DNA from: CADEED01 sp036677145
GTDB lineage: Bacteria; Pseudomonadota; Gammaproteobacteria; Steroidobacterales; Steroidobacteraceae
DNA: 64,000 nt
Reading direction: 5' to 3'
NCBI GenBank assembly: GCA_036677145.1
Contig: JAKFFF010000057.1
Location: 1-64,000, forward strand
This document shows, piece by piece, positions 33,467 to 42,503 of this stretch. The translations under genes and the position numbers were made by a program. Under the pieces are notes generated by a model. That model had not been told where the DNA came from. It did not search any database and saw nothing but the letters and a program-made list of their open reading frames with translations. Numbering within the stretch: position 1 is the stretch's first letter; every line of letters starts with the position of its first letter.

Positions 33467-35299
33467 ATGCCGACGTTGCAGTTCAAACATCGCACGCGCC
33501 TTCTTGCGCTTTCGCTCATCGCCCTCTGCGCCGCGTACTTCGTCTCGCCCGCCCGCGCGGGGATCGAAGTCCAGGTGCACGGCGTTGCCGACGATGTACG
33601 CGCGAACGTGCTCGCCCTTCTCTCGCTCGAGCGCCACCAGAACTCCGACGATCTCTCGCCCGAGTTCGTGGAGCGGCTGCAGGAGCGGATCGAGCGCGAA
33701 GTGCGCTCGGCCCTGCGGCCCTTCGGCTTCTACGAGCCGGCCGTCAACTCGGTGGTCAAACACGAAGGCAATCGGGGCGAACAGAACTATCAAGTCTCGA
33801 TCATGATCATCCCGGGCACACCGGTGGTGGTTCAAAAGGTCGACGTGAAAGTGACCGGACCGGGCGCCAGCGACCCGATATTCACGGACATCACCAACAA
33901 TCTGCCAATCGATTCCGGCGAGCGGCTCGATCACGCCAAATACGAATCTCTCAAGGGCGCGCTGCTGCGCGCCGCGACTAACTACGGGTATCTCGATGCG
34001 CGCATGCTGCGCAACGAAATGCGCGTCGATCCGCGGGCGCGCTCCGCCGAGATCGAGATCGCGCTGGAAACCGGCCCGCGTTATCACTTCGGCGCCACGA
34101 CGATCACGCAGGATGCGATCGACGATTCGCTGGCGCGCCGCTACCTGCGGTTCCACGAGAACGAACCCTTCAACGCCACCGAGCTTCTGCGCACGCAATT
34201 CGCGCTCGACGACAGCCAGTATTTCTCCACCGTCGAGGTGCTTCCCGGAGACCGGAATCGCGAAGATCTCGAGGTGCCGGTCAACATCGTCGCCGAGCCG
34301 AATCGCCGGCGGCGCTACCAGTTCGGCGTGGGATACGGCACCGACACCGAATTGCGCGGCACCGTTGCCTGGGAAGACCGGCGCGTCAATCGCCGCGGTC
34401 ACCGCTTCCGGACGGAGGTGCGGGCGGCGGCGCTCACGCAGTCGATCGACGCACGCTACATCATTCCGATCGGTGATCCGGCCATCGAGAAATTCACGCT
34501 GCAGTTGACTGGTTCTCACGAGCGCCTCGCCGACATCGACGACCAGACCATCAACTTCACGCCGAGCTTCACGCACGTACGCGGCCCATGGTTCGGCAAC
34601 TACTGGCAGCGCGTCACGTATGTCGAATTCCTGGATACCGACTCCGAGTTCATCACCTCGGGCCGGCGCGATCATCAGACCTTGCTCATTCCCGGCATAA
34701 GTTTCTCGCTCGTCCCGCGCAACTACCTTGGTGAAGCGTTGTTGAGTCGCGCGCTGTACGCGGAGCTGCGCGGGTCGACGCAGAATCTGGGTTCCGACTC
34801 CGACTTCCTGCAGGTGCGCCTGCAGGGCGAGCGCGTTTTCGACATCGCGCCGAAGTGGCACGTGCTGCTGCGCGGCGACATCGGCGCGACCGCGGTCTCG
34901 CAGTCGAGCGCTCTCGCGCCGTCGCAGCGCTTCTTCGCCGGTGGCGACCGCAGCGTACGCGGCTACGGCGTCAACGAACTGTCGCCCGTCGAACCGACCA
35001 CCGACTCGAATGGCGACATCGTCTTCGAAAAGGTCGGCGGCAAACATCTGGTCGCCGCCTCGGCTGAACTGATTCGCGATCTGCCGTGGAGGAATCTGTC
35101 GGTTGCCGTCTTCGGCGATGTCGGAAACGCGTTCGACAACTTCGGCGATCCACTCATGTATTCGGTCGGCATCGGCGTGCGCATGCGTCTGCCCATCGTC
35201 TCGGTCGGCATCGACGTCGCGCAGGGTCTGACGATTCCGCCGGGTTCCAGCAGCCGCCCGGGTCCGCGACTGCATCTCAATTTCTCTCCCAAGCTGTGA
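33467..35299 (+). CDS. tamA: Translocation and assembly module outer-membrane protein TamA
   Basis: 610 residues with signal peptide (AYFVSPARAG). Three POTRA-like domains (about 33-265) precede a 16-strand Omp85 barrel. Barrel signatures are RRYQFGVGYGTDTELRG, the VRGY motif of the L6 lid loop (SVRGYGVNE), and the C-terminal LHLNFSPKL. With TamB it supports autotransporter assembly and phospholipid transport to the outer membrane. The stop overlaps the tamB start (GTGA). Confidence 0.94.
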   Translation: MPTLQFKHRTRLLALSLIALCAAYFVSPARAGIEVQVHGVADDVRANVLALLSLERHQNSDDLSPEFVERLQERIEREVRSALRPFGFYEPAVNSVVKHEGNRGEQNYQVSIMIIPGTPVVVQKVDVKVTGPGASDPIFTDITNNLPIDSGERLDHAKYESLKGALLRAATNYGYLDARMLRNEMRVDPRARSAEIEIALETGPRYHFGATTITQDAIDDSLARRYLRFHENEPFNATELLRTQFALDDSQYFSTVEVLPGDRNREDLEVPVNIVAEPNRRRRYQFGVGYGTDTELRGTVAWEDRRVNRRGHRFRTEVRAAALTQSIDARYIIPIGDPAIEKFTLQLTGSHERLADIDDQTINFTPSFTHVRGPWFGNYWQRVTYVEFLDTDSEFITSGRRDHQTLLIPGISFSLVPRNYLGEALLSRALYAELRGSTQNLGSDSDFLQVRLQGERVFDIAPKWHVLLRGDIGATAVSQSSALAPSQRFFAGGDRSVRGYGVNELSPVEPTTDSNGDIVFEKVGGKHLVAASAELIRDLPWRNLSVAVFGDVGNAFDNFGDPLMYSVGIGVRMRLPIVSVGIDVAQGLTIPPGSSSRPGPRLHLNFSPKL

Positions 35300-38200
35300 T
35301 CAGGCGCAGGCTCAAGATCGCTGCGCTCGCGCTCGGGGTGTTCATCCTGTGCCTGCTGGCATTTCTCGCCTGGGTGATCTACACCGAGTCGGGCCTGCAA
35401 TTCGCGGTGAACCGCCTGCCCGAGAAGATGGGCGAAGTCACGCTCAAGATCGAGGATGTGCAAGGCACCATTGCCGGCGGTTTCAGCGCGCGGCTGGTCG
35501 ACGTCGAACACGTGCTCACGCGCGTGCGCGTCGAAGGCGGCAGTGCGCGCGTCAATTTCTGGCCGCTGCTCGTCGGGCGCATCTCCGTGCGACGGGCGTA
35601 CGCGGATCTCGTGCAGATAGACGTCAAACCACGACCGCCTGACCGGCCCAAGACCCCGGCCAAGTTCTTGCCGCGGCTGCTCAGCATCGGCGCGGAAAGC
35701 GCGGCGACCAAACTACTGGTCATCGTCGCGCCCCGCGGCCAGCGCGTCGAGTTCAAGGATGTCAGCGGCGCCGGCATCGTCGGGCACAAGACGATCCGCA
35801 TCTTCGAAGGCAACGTCATCTATGGCTTCCTGCACTCGCGCGCCATCGGCGAGCTGCGCGCCGCCGAAACGATGAAACTGAGCGGAGAAACGACGACTCG
35901 CATGATCATCGAAGGTCAGCCGGAATGGCGCGCGGATGCGAGCTTCGCCGGCGACCTCGATCGTCTCCCGCTGACCGGCAAACTACAGGCGCCGTTCCGC
36001 GCTGACTTTTCCGGCGAGTTGCTCTCGTTGTCCAAATCGTTTCATTGGACGGGCGCCGCACAGGTACACAATTTCGATCTTCAGGCATTCGGGGCGGGCG
36101 ACGCGCTCGGCATCATCAGCGGAAAACTCGACCTCGGCGGCGAGATGAATGCGTTCCATGCGCGCGGCCCGCTGCTCGTTCCTGGCCTGGGCGCCGGACT
36201 GTTCGACGTCGTCTTCGAGGGCAACTACGCGGATCGCGTGGTCAACGCGACTCACTACTCGGTGATTCATCGGTCCACCGGCAGCACCGCGACGGGACAA
36301 GGGACCATCGAAACCGCCGACAATGGGCCAAGGCTGATGCTCCAGGGCGACTGGAACGGCCTGCGTTGGCCGCTGGCCGCGCGCTTCACGGAGGAAACTC
36401 CGCAATTGTTCGGCAGCCCGACCGGCGAGTATCGGCTCGAAGGCATCTGGCCATACGGGATCAGCGCCAACGGCGAGCTCGTCGTCCCGCAACTCGCGCC
36501 GATGGGCGTCGCGCTGCGCGGCGCGCTGCACAAGGATCATCTTCAGGTCGACGAACTGAATCTCGGTGCGTTTGGCGGCAGTTCACGGCTCGCCGGTGAG
36601 GCTCGCTGGTCCCCGCAGGAGGGCTGGGCACTCGCCGGTGCCGTGACGGGTTTCAATCCGGAGGAACTACGCTCCGGGTTCGGAGGCGCGCTCAACTTCA
36701 ACCTCACCGCAAGCGGCAAGCCCTTCAACGGTACTGAGTTCCTCGATGTCGCGGTCGCCAATCTCAACGGCAAGCTGCGCGGCAACTCTGCTTCGGGCCG
36801 TGGTCGCGTGCGGCTCGAGCACGGCGAGGACTGGACTTTCGATGACATACGCCTGCGCGCCGGCACCACGCGTGTCGCGATCAACGGCACCGTCGGCGCG
36901 AAACGGGAGCTCAAACTCGATTTCAGTCTCAATGCGGACAATCTCGGGCTGATCGCCGAAGGCGCGCGGGGCCAGCTCACCGCCACCGGCCTCGTCGCCG
37001 GAACCGCGGAGGCGCCCGTGGTGAAGCTCACCGCGCAGGGCGCGGGCGTCGAACACGGCGAATTGAAGATCGAAAAACTCGCGGCAAATGTCGACGTCGA
37101 CTGGCGCGGCTCGCGCCCCTCACACGCTGACATCGCGGTATCGCGCCTGACTCTCGGTCAGCGCGAACTCACCCAGTTCAATCTGCTGCTGGACGGCGCC
37201 ACTTCGGATCACACATTGCGCATCGATGCGCTCGCCGGAAAGACGAGCGCGCACCTGCGCGGCAAGGGGGGATTCGTCGAGTCCGCATGGAAGGGAACGA
37301 TCGACGGCCTCACCATCGACGACGACGCCAATCTCAACTTGCAACTCGATGCGCCGGCCGCGCTGTTGGTGAGCGCAAGCGAATTCAAAGTCGACGCGTT
37401 GTGCCTCCGCGGCAAGGTTGCGCGGCTGTGCGGCGAAGGAGAATGGAACCGCGCGGGTTGGAGCGCACGGGCGGAGGCGGGAAATCTGCCGATCAGCGCA
37501 CTCACCGCCGGACTTACGCCCAAGGTCGAATACCAGGGCACCATCAACGCCACCGCCAATGCACGCAGCACTGGCGGAGCGCCGTTCATCGGCGAGGCGC
37601 GCGTGGATCTTGTCGATGCCGCGATCAAGCACCGACTCGCCAGTGGACGCACCGACATCATCAATTTCGGTTCCGGCGCCTTCGCGCTGAAGGCGGAGCC
37701 GGATCACATGAACGCAGAACTCAGGCTCGACGCCGCGCAACGCGGCCTCATCGCCGCGCGCATGCGCACCGAGCGCACCTCGGCCGATATGGTCGACTGG
37801 CCACTGCGCGCGGAAATCCAGATGGCAACCGGCGAACTGGGTTTCATCACGCTGTATGTGCCCGAGATCGATAGGGCGAGCGGTCACTTCGACGCGGACC
37901 TCGCGCTCACGGGAACGCTCGGGCGCCCCGCCGTGAGCGGCACCCTCAAGCTCAGCGGCGCGGAACTCGATTTCTACCAGCTCAATCTCGCGCTGCGCGA
38001 GCTCGAGATGGAATCACGCATCGTCTCCAACAACCTCGAGTTCAGTTCCACCGCGCGAGCCGGCGCGGGCAAGCTCGCGAGCTCGGGAAAGATCGAGTGG
38101 CGCGACGGCCTGCCTTACGGCGACATCCGCCTCGACGGTGAAAACCTGCGGATCGTCGACGTTCCGGAGGCGCGCATCGACGCCTCGCCCGATCTCGACT

Positions 38201-39069
38201 TTCGCATCGCCGGCCGCGACATCTTCGTGAAGGGCGAAGTCAAACTACCGTTGGCGCGTATCCAGCCGGCGGATCTCACCAACGCTGTGTTGCCTTCGGC
38301 GGATGAAGTCATGGTCGGCGAGACCCAGGAGGTCGAAGCCGACCCGTTCCGCGTGACGAGCGAGATCACGATGACGCTGGGCGAAAAGGTGACGATCGAA
38401 ACGTATGGCTTGTCGGGCCATATCACCGGCAGCATCACCGAACGCACGTTGCCCGGCGAGCCGACGCGCGCGACGGGCGAACTGCAGGTGAAGAACGGGC
38501 AGTACACCGCGTTCGCCCGCAAGCTCGACATCGAACGCGGCCGGCTGATCTTCAACGGCGGATTGCTCGCGGATCCCGCCGTGGACATCCGCGCCGTCAA
38601 GGAATTTCCCGACGTGAAGGCCGGTGTGAACGTGCGCGGCTCACTGCGCGAACCGCGCTTGTCGTTCTTCTCGGAGCCGTCGATCCCGCAGTCGCAGATT
38701 GTTTCGCTGATCCTCGCAGGTGGTTCGCTGCAAACCGCGCAGTCCGCGAATCGGGCCGGCAGCGGACCGACGGCGAGCACCGAGGTTGCGGGTCAAGCGG
38801 CCGCGTTGCTGGCCGCGGAGCTCGGCAACAAGCTCGGCCTCCCCGATATCAGCGTCGAATCCGACTTCGACATGGGGAGCGATCAGATTGGCACCTCGCT
38901 GGTGCTCGGAAAATATCTGTCGCCGCGACTGTACGTGAGTTATGGAATCTCTCTGACAGAGTCGATCAACACGATCAAGATGAGATACACGCTCGACGAT
39001 CACTGGACCGTGAAAACCGAGGCAGGCAAGGAGCGCGCCGCCGATCTCGTCTTCACCATCGAGAAATGA
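35296..39069 (+). CDS. tamB: Translocation and assembly module inner-membrane protein TamB
   Basis: 1257 residues from GTG 35296, overlapping the tamA stop by 4 nt. N-terminal anchor (IAALALGVFILCLLAFLAWVIYTE), a long beta-helical AsmA-like body, and the C-terminal DUF490/TamB domain (VNVRGSLREPRLSFFSEPSIPQ, QSQIVSLILAGG, VLGKYLSPRLYVSYGISL) that docks on TamA. Bridges the periplasm and forms a hydrophobic groove for lipid. The stop overlaps the alkB start (ATGA), giving a three-gene coupled unit. Confidence 0.94.
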   Translation: MIRRRLKIAALALGVFILCLLAFLAWVIYTESGLQFAVNRLPEKMGEVTLKIEDVQGTIAGGFSARLVDVEHVLTRVRVEGGSARVNFWPLLVGRISVRRAYADLVQIDVKPRPPDRPKTPAKFLPRLLSIGAESAATKLLVIVAPRGQRVEFKDVSGAGIVGHKTIRIFEGNVIYGFLHSRAIGELRAAETMKLSGETTTRMIIEGQPEWRADASFAGDLDRLPLTGKLQAPFRADFSGELLSLSKSFHWTGAAQVHNFDLQAFGAGDALGIISGKLDLGGEMNAFHARGPLLVPGLGAGLFDVVFEGNYADRVVNATHYSVIHRSTGSTATGQGTIETADNGPRLMLQGDWNGLRWPLAARFTEETPQLFGSPTGEYRLEGIWPYGISANGELVVPQLAPMGVALRGALHKDHLQVDELNLGAFGGSSRLAGEARWSPQEGWALAGAVTGFNPEELRSGFGGALNFNLTASGKPFNGTEFLDVAVANLNGKLRGNSASGRGRVRLEHGEDWTFDDIRLRAGTTRVAINGTVGAKRELKLDFSLNADNLGLIAEGARGQLTATGLVAGTAEAPVVKLTAQGAGVEHGELKIEKLAANVDVDWRGSRPSHADIAVSRLTLGQRELTQFNLLLDGATSDHTLRIDALAGKTSAHLRGKGGFVESAWKGTIDGLTIDDDANLNLQLDAPAALLVSASEFKVDALCLRGKVARLCGEGEWNRAGWSARAEAGNLPISALTAGLTPKVEYQGTINATANARSTGGAPFIGEARVDLVDAAIKHRLASGRTDIINFGSGAFALKAEPDHMNAELRLDAAQRGLIAARMRTERTSADMVDWPLRAEIQMATGELGFITLYVPEIDRASGHFDADLALTGTLGRPAVSGTLKLSGAELDFYQLNLALRELEMESRIVSNNLEFSSTARAGAGKLASSGKIEWRDGLPYGDIRLDGENLRIVDVPEARIDASPDLDFRIAGRDIFVKGEVKLPLARIQPADLTNAVLPSADEVMVGETQEVEADPFRVTSEITMTLGEKVTIETYGLSGHITGSITERTLPGEPTRATGELQVKNGQYTAFARKLDIERGRLIFNGGLLADPAVDIRAVKEFPDVKAGVNVRGSLREPRLSFFSEPSIPQSQIVSLILAGGSLQTAQSANRAGSGPTASTEVAGQAAALLAAELGNKLGLPDISVESDFDMGSDQIGTSLVLGKYLSPRLYVSYGISLTESINTIKMRYTLDDHWTVKTEAGKERAADLVFTIEK

Positions 39070-39713
39070 ATACGTTGCCACTGCCGTTTGCCGATCGGAC
39101 GTCGGAGGATGCGATCCGTCTCGACGAAGGGATCACGTGGTTGCGCGGCTTTGCGGACAGCAAGACGCTGATGCGGCACATCCAGCAAGTCGCGGCCGCC
39201 GCGCCGTTCCGCAACCTCGTTACGCCGGGCGGGCAAACGATGTCGGTCGCGATGACGAATTGCGGGCCGCTGGGTTGGGTCAGCGATCGCAGCGGTTATC
39301 GTTACAGTTCGCGCGATCCGCTCACGGGACACGACTGGCCGGCGATGCCGGTGGAGTTCACGAGACTCGCGCTCGCGGCGGCGAACAGCGGCGGGTTTCC
39401 CGATTTCGTTCCGGATGCCTGTCTCGTCAATCGATATTCAATCGGCGCGCGGCTGACTGCGCATCGCGATGCCGACGAGCAGAATTTCGCACAGCCGATC
39501 GTTTCGGTATCGATAGGACTGCCTGCGAGCTTCGCGTTCTACGGACTCACCCGGGGCGGCAAGGGTCGTTCGGTCGCGCTGACCGATGGCGATGTGCTGG
39601 TGTGGGGTGGACCCGCGCGGCTTGCGTATCATGCCGTGCGGCCGATCAAACCCGGCATACACCCGCTGACCGGCGCGTTTCGCTACAACCTGACCTTCCG
39701 CCACGCCCGCTAA
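39066..39713 (+). CDS. alkB: Alpha-ketoglutarate-dependent DNA dioxygenase AlkB
   Basis: 215 residues. Iron-binding HRDADEQN (HxD) and distal AYHAVRP His, and the 2-oxoglutarate-binding RYNLTFR Arg, are all present; NRYSIGARLTAH is the typical strand before the HxD. Repairs alkylated bases by oxidative demethylation. Unusually it is coupled to tamB through an ATGA overlap instead of standing with ada. Confidence 0.92.
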   Translation: MNTLPLPFADRTSEDAIRLDEGITWLRGFADSKTLMRHIQQVAAAAPFRNLVTPGGQTMSVAMTNCGPLGWVSDRSGYRYSSRDPLTGHDWPAMPVEFTRLALAAANSGGFPDFVPDACLVNRYSIGARLTAHRDADEQNFAQPIVSVSIGLPASFAFYGLTRGGKGRSVALTDGDVLVWGGPARLAYHAVRPIKPGIHPLTGAFRYNLTFRHAR

Positions 39714-39739
39714 CTACTTGCGGGCGTGCCGCCGATAGT

Positions 39740-40360
39740 TCAGTTCGTGCCGACCGTCTCGAGAGATTTTGCGGTGAACATCGCCGCGGGAGAAATCACG
39801 GGCTCCGCCAGGGGCACAGATTTTCCGTACCGCTCGCGCATTTTCGCGCGGACGGCGGGGTCGGTGAGATCGAATTCCCGCAGTTTCTGCCGAGCGCCGA
39901 TCTCGATGCCCAGCGCGCGGCGATACAACTTCCATACCAGCTCCGAGCAGTAGATGCGATCGTCCGACCATTCGAAGTAGAGGTCGTAGGGCCTGCCTTC
40001 GAAGTCGTGCGCCGCCTTGCGCAGTTTCGCGGCCTGTTCGCCCGTCAATCCCTCCGCAAAACGTTTGACGACGAAGCGCCCTTTGTCGCCACGTGCAATC
40101 CATTTCTCGAGCGGCGTGTAACGCACCGTCGCAATCGCTTCGAACACGTAGGGCTGGCCGTTGCGATGGATGATCACACCCATGTGACTCCAGGGCGAAT
40201 GTGTCGCTCGCTGGATTGCGACGGACTGCGAAGATCGCGAAGTGTGGAAAATGATGTCGCCGTCGCGCACGACCGGCGCGGCGTTCAGCTGCGATGCGCA
40301 GACGGCGAACCCGACGAGCGGGAGCATCATGGCGAGGCATTTACGCACGGCAATCAGCAT
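39740..40360 (-). CDS. YiiX/YebB-type permuted NlpC/P60 hydrolase
   Basis: 206 residues with a signal peptide (PLVGFAVCASQLNAA). Circularly permuted papain-like motifs: GDIIFHTSRSSQS, the His-containing HSPWSHMGVI, then the nucleophile in RIYCSELVWKLYRRA. Similar to E. coli YiiX, whose fold implies a lipid-, amide- or peptide-cleaving cysteine hydrolase. Periplasmic. Convergent with alkB across 26 nt. Confidence 0.83.
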   Translation of the reverse strand: MLIAVRKCLAMMLPLVGFAVCASQLNAAPVVRDGDIIFHTSRSSQSVAIQRATHSPWSHMGVIIHRNGQPYVFEAIATVRYTPLEKWIARGDKGRFVVKRFAEGLTGEQAAKLRKAAHDFEGRPYDLYFEWSDDRIYCSELVWKLYRRALGIEIGARQKLREFDLTDPAVRAKMRERYGKSVPLAEPVISPAAMFTAKSLETVGTN

Positions 40361-40404
40361 AACGCTGAATTATGATTCGCGCGGCCAGGCCCATCGGAAA
40401 TGCC

Positions 40405-40710
40405 ATGCACTTTCTCCTCTTCTATACGTATGTCCCCGACGTACTCGAAAGGCGCGCACAGTTTCGCGGCGCGCATCTCAAGCACGCCTGGGCCGCCCAG
40501 CAGCGCGGCGAGCTGATTCTCGCGGGGGCCCTCGCCGAACCGGTAGATGGGGGAGTCCTGTGGTTCTCGGTTCCAGGCAGGGACGTCGTGGAGCGCTTCG
40601 CGGCCGAGGATCCGTATGTGAAAAGCGGCCTGGTCACCGCCTGGAAGGTGCGCGAGTGGACCACCGTGGTGGGCGACGCCGCCATCAAACCGATCCGGCC
40701 GGACGCGTAA
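40405..40710 (+). CDS. YciI-family protein
   Basis: 101 residues from ATG 40405 (GGAAA 6 nt upstream). The ferredoxin-like YciI fold is shown by MHFLLFYTYVPDVLERRAQF, RGAHLKHAWAAQQRGELILAG and FAAEDPYVKSGLVTAWKV, including the conserved His and the GxxDPY-like block. Small dimeric proteins of uncertain enzymatic role. Divergent from the YiiX-type gene by 44 nt. Confidence 0.85.
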   Translation: MHFLLFYTYVPDVLERRAQFRGAHLKHAWAAQQRGELILAGALAEPVDGGVLWFSVPGRDVVERFAAEDPYVKSGLVTAWKVREWTTVVGDAAIKPIRPDA

Positions 40711-40797
40711 CCGGGCGGACATCCTTTTCGGCTTCAATTCCGGGTCCATCCATGTGGGCCGCCGTCACGCCGCGCCTAGAAAGTTATTGACGGTCCG

Positions 40798-40811
40798 TGC
40801 ATGTTTATGCA
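40798..40811. promoter_or_regulatory. ARG-box-like operator before argR
   Basis: Perfect palindrome TGCAT-GTTT-ATGCA, the same layout as the E. coli ARG box TGAAT-N4-ATTCA with one base changed in each arm. It lies 5 nt downstream of a -35-like TTGACG (40787-40792) and 15 nt before the argR start, so bound ArgR would block the operon promoter. A weaker half (ATGCA at 40827-40831) follows. Confidence 0.6.
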
Positions 40812-40826
40812 CCATACGCAAACTTT

Positions 40827-41285
40827 ATGCAGACCGATCATCACCGTGAGGCGCGACGTACCGCCATCGTCCGCCTGCTGCGCAGCTCTCCTGTGCGCCG
40901 GCAGCAGGAGCTCGTGCGCCTGTTGAAGCGAGAAGGCCACGCGGTTACGCAGTCCTCCATCAGCCGCGATCTGCGGGAGCTGGGTGTACTCAAGGCCAGT
41001 GACGGCTACGTGCTGCCCGACAACGCCGAGCTTTCAGCCAGAACGCAGGACAATTACGCTGCCGTCGCACAATTCGTACGCGAAGTGCGGACGGCCGGAC
41101 CCTCCATCATCGTCGTGAAGACAACGATCGGTTCGGCGAGCAGCGTGGCCGCGGCAATCGACAAAGCCGGCTGGCCGGACGTCGCCGGCACTGTGTCCGG
41201 CGACGACACGATTTTCATCGCAACGGCCGACGCGCGCGCCCAGGGGCGCGTTCTCGACCAGTTGCGCGACGCTTTCGGAGTCTGA
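40827..41285 (+). CDS. argR: Arginine repressor
   Basis: 152 residues from ATG 40827; an upstream in-frame ATG would place the operator inside the coding sequence. N-terminal winged helix-turn-helix (QQELVRLLKREGHAVTQSSISRDLRELG) and C-terminal hexamerisation/arginine-binding domain with GTVSGDDTIFIA. Controls arginine genes in response to arginine. First gene of the arginine operon, 6 nt before argG; the palindrome ahead of it suggests self-regulation of the whole operon. Confidence 0.94.
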   Translation: MQTDHHREARRTAIVRLLRSSPVRRQQELVRLLKREGHAVTQSSISRDLRELGVLKASDGYVLPDNAELSARTQDNYAAVAQFVREVRTAGPSIIVVKTTIGSASSVAAAIDKAGWPDVAGTVSGDDTIFIATADARAQGRVLDQLRDAFGV

Positions 41286-41291
41286 ATAAAA

Positions 41292-42503
41292 ATGAGTACT
41301 GACAAGAGCAAACCCATTGTCCTCGCCTATTCCGGCGGTCTCGACACCTCGTTCCTGGTGCCCTGGCTCAAGGACAACTACGGCCGCCCGATCATCACGG
41401 TCACGGTCGACACGGGCGGCATCGACGCCGCCGGTGCGAAGACTCTCGCCGAGCGTTCGAAGGCCTACGGCGCCATCGCGCACCACCAGATCGACGCGCG
41501 CGCCGATTATTTCGAGCAGGTGCTGCGTTTCCTGGTCATGGGCAACGTGCGCCGCGGCCAGCTCTATCCACTGTGCGTGGGCGCCGAGCGCGTCATGCAG
41601 GCGCAGCAGATCGCACTGATGGCGCGCAAGCTCGGCACGAATTCCATCGCGCACGGCTGTACGGCCGCGGGCAACGATCAGGTTCGCTTCGAAGTCGCGA
41701 TGCGCACGCTGGCGCCAGAGCTCGAAGTGATCGCGCCAGTGCGCGACAAGGCTTTCAAGCGCCAGGAAGAGCTGGATTACCTCACGGCGCGCAACTTGCC
41801 GCTGCCGCCCTATGGCGCCGCGTACTCGATCAATCGCGGCCTGTGGGGCGTGACGATCGGCGGCAAGGAGACGCTCACTTCCGATGGCAGCATCCCGGAT
41901 CACGCGTGGGTGCTCTCGAAGGACGCCTTCACGAATCCGAAGCCGCCCGCGAAACACACCCTTCATTTCGAGAAGGGCCGTCCCGTCGGCATCGACGGTC
42001 AGACGATGTCTGCGGTCGAAGTCGTCGAGCGGCTCGAAACTCTCGGTGCCCCCTATGGAATCGGCCGGGGGATCCATCTCGGCGATACCATCATCGGCAC
42101 GAAGGGCCGCGTGGCGTTCGAAGCGCCGGCCGCCGAAACGCTGCTCACCGCGCATCGCGAGCTGGAGAAGCTCGTGCTCACGCCGCGCCAGCAGCGCATC
42201 AAGGAATCGCTCGCGGGTCCGTACGGCGACTGGGTGCACGAAGGCCAGCTGCTCGACCCGGTGTGCCGCGACATCGAGGCGCTGTTCCTTTCCTCGCAGG
42301 AGCGCGTCACCGGCAAGGTCCACGTGTTGTTCCGTCCGGGTAGCTTGTTCGTCGAAGGTGTGGAGTCGCCGCACTCATTGATGGCGGTCTCCAAGGGCGT
42401 CTATGGCGAGTCCCACGGCGAATGGTCGCCGCAGGACGCGCTGGGCTTTTCGAAGATCGTTTCGCTTACGGGCATGTTCCATGCCCGGGCTGGAGGCAAG
42501 TGA
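41292..42503 (+). CDS. argG: Argininosuccinate synthase
   Basis: 403 residues. PP-loop AYSGGLDTSF at 11-20, citrulline/aspartate-site blocks GCTAAGNDQVRFE and LWGVTIGGKETL, and SLFVEGVESPHSL toward the C-terminus. Joins citrulline and aspartate with ATP. In this pathway it follows deacylation of N-acylcitrulline. GGAGT lies about 12 nt before the ATG. The stop overlaps the next start by one base (TGATG). Confidence 0.95.
   Translation: MSTDKSKPIVLAYSGGLDTSFLVPWLKDNYGRPIITVTVDTGGIDAAGAKTLAERSKAYGAIAHHQIDARADYFEQVLRFLVMGNVRRGQLYPLCVGAERVMQAQQIALMARKLGTNSIAHGCTAAGNDQVRFEVAMRTLAPELEVIAPVRDKAFKRQEELDYLTARNLPLPPYGAAYSINRGLWGVTIGGKETLTSDGSIPDHAWVLSKDAFTNPKPPAKHTLHFEKGRPVGIDGQTMSAVEVVERLETLGAPYGIGRGIHLGDTIIGTKGRVAFEAPAAETLLTAHRELEKLVLTPRQQRIKESLAGPYGDWVHEGQLLDPVCRDIEALFLSSQERVTGKVHVLFRPGSLFVEGVESPHSLMAVSKGVYGESHGEWSPQDALGFSKIVSLTGMFHARAGGK

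Noticed and set aside
41283..41296. TGAATAAAAATGAG resembling an ARG box at the argR/argG junction
   Set aside because: It is made of the argR stop and argG start codons; the right half does not match ATTCA and it lies between two cotranscribed genes.
41034..42374. 446-codon minus-strand frame opposite argR/argG
   Set aside because: Overlaps two certain genes and has only shadow composition.
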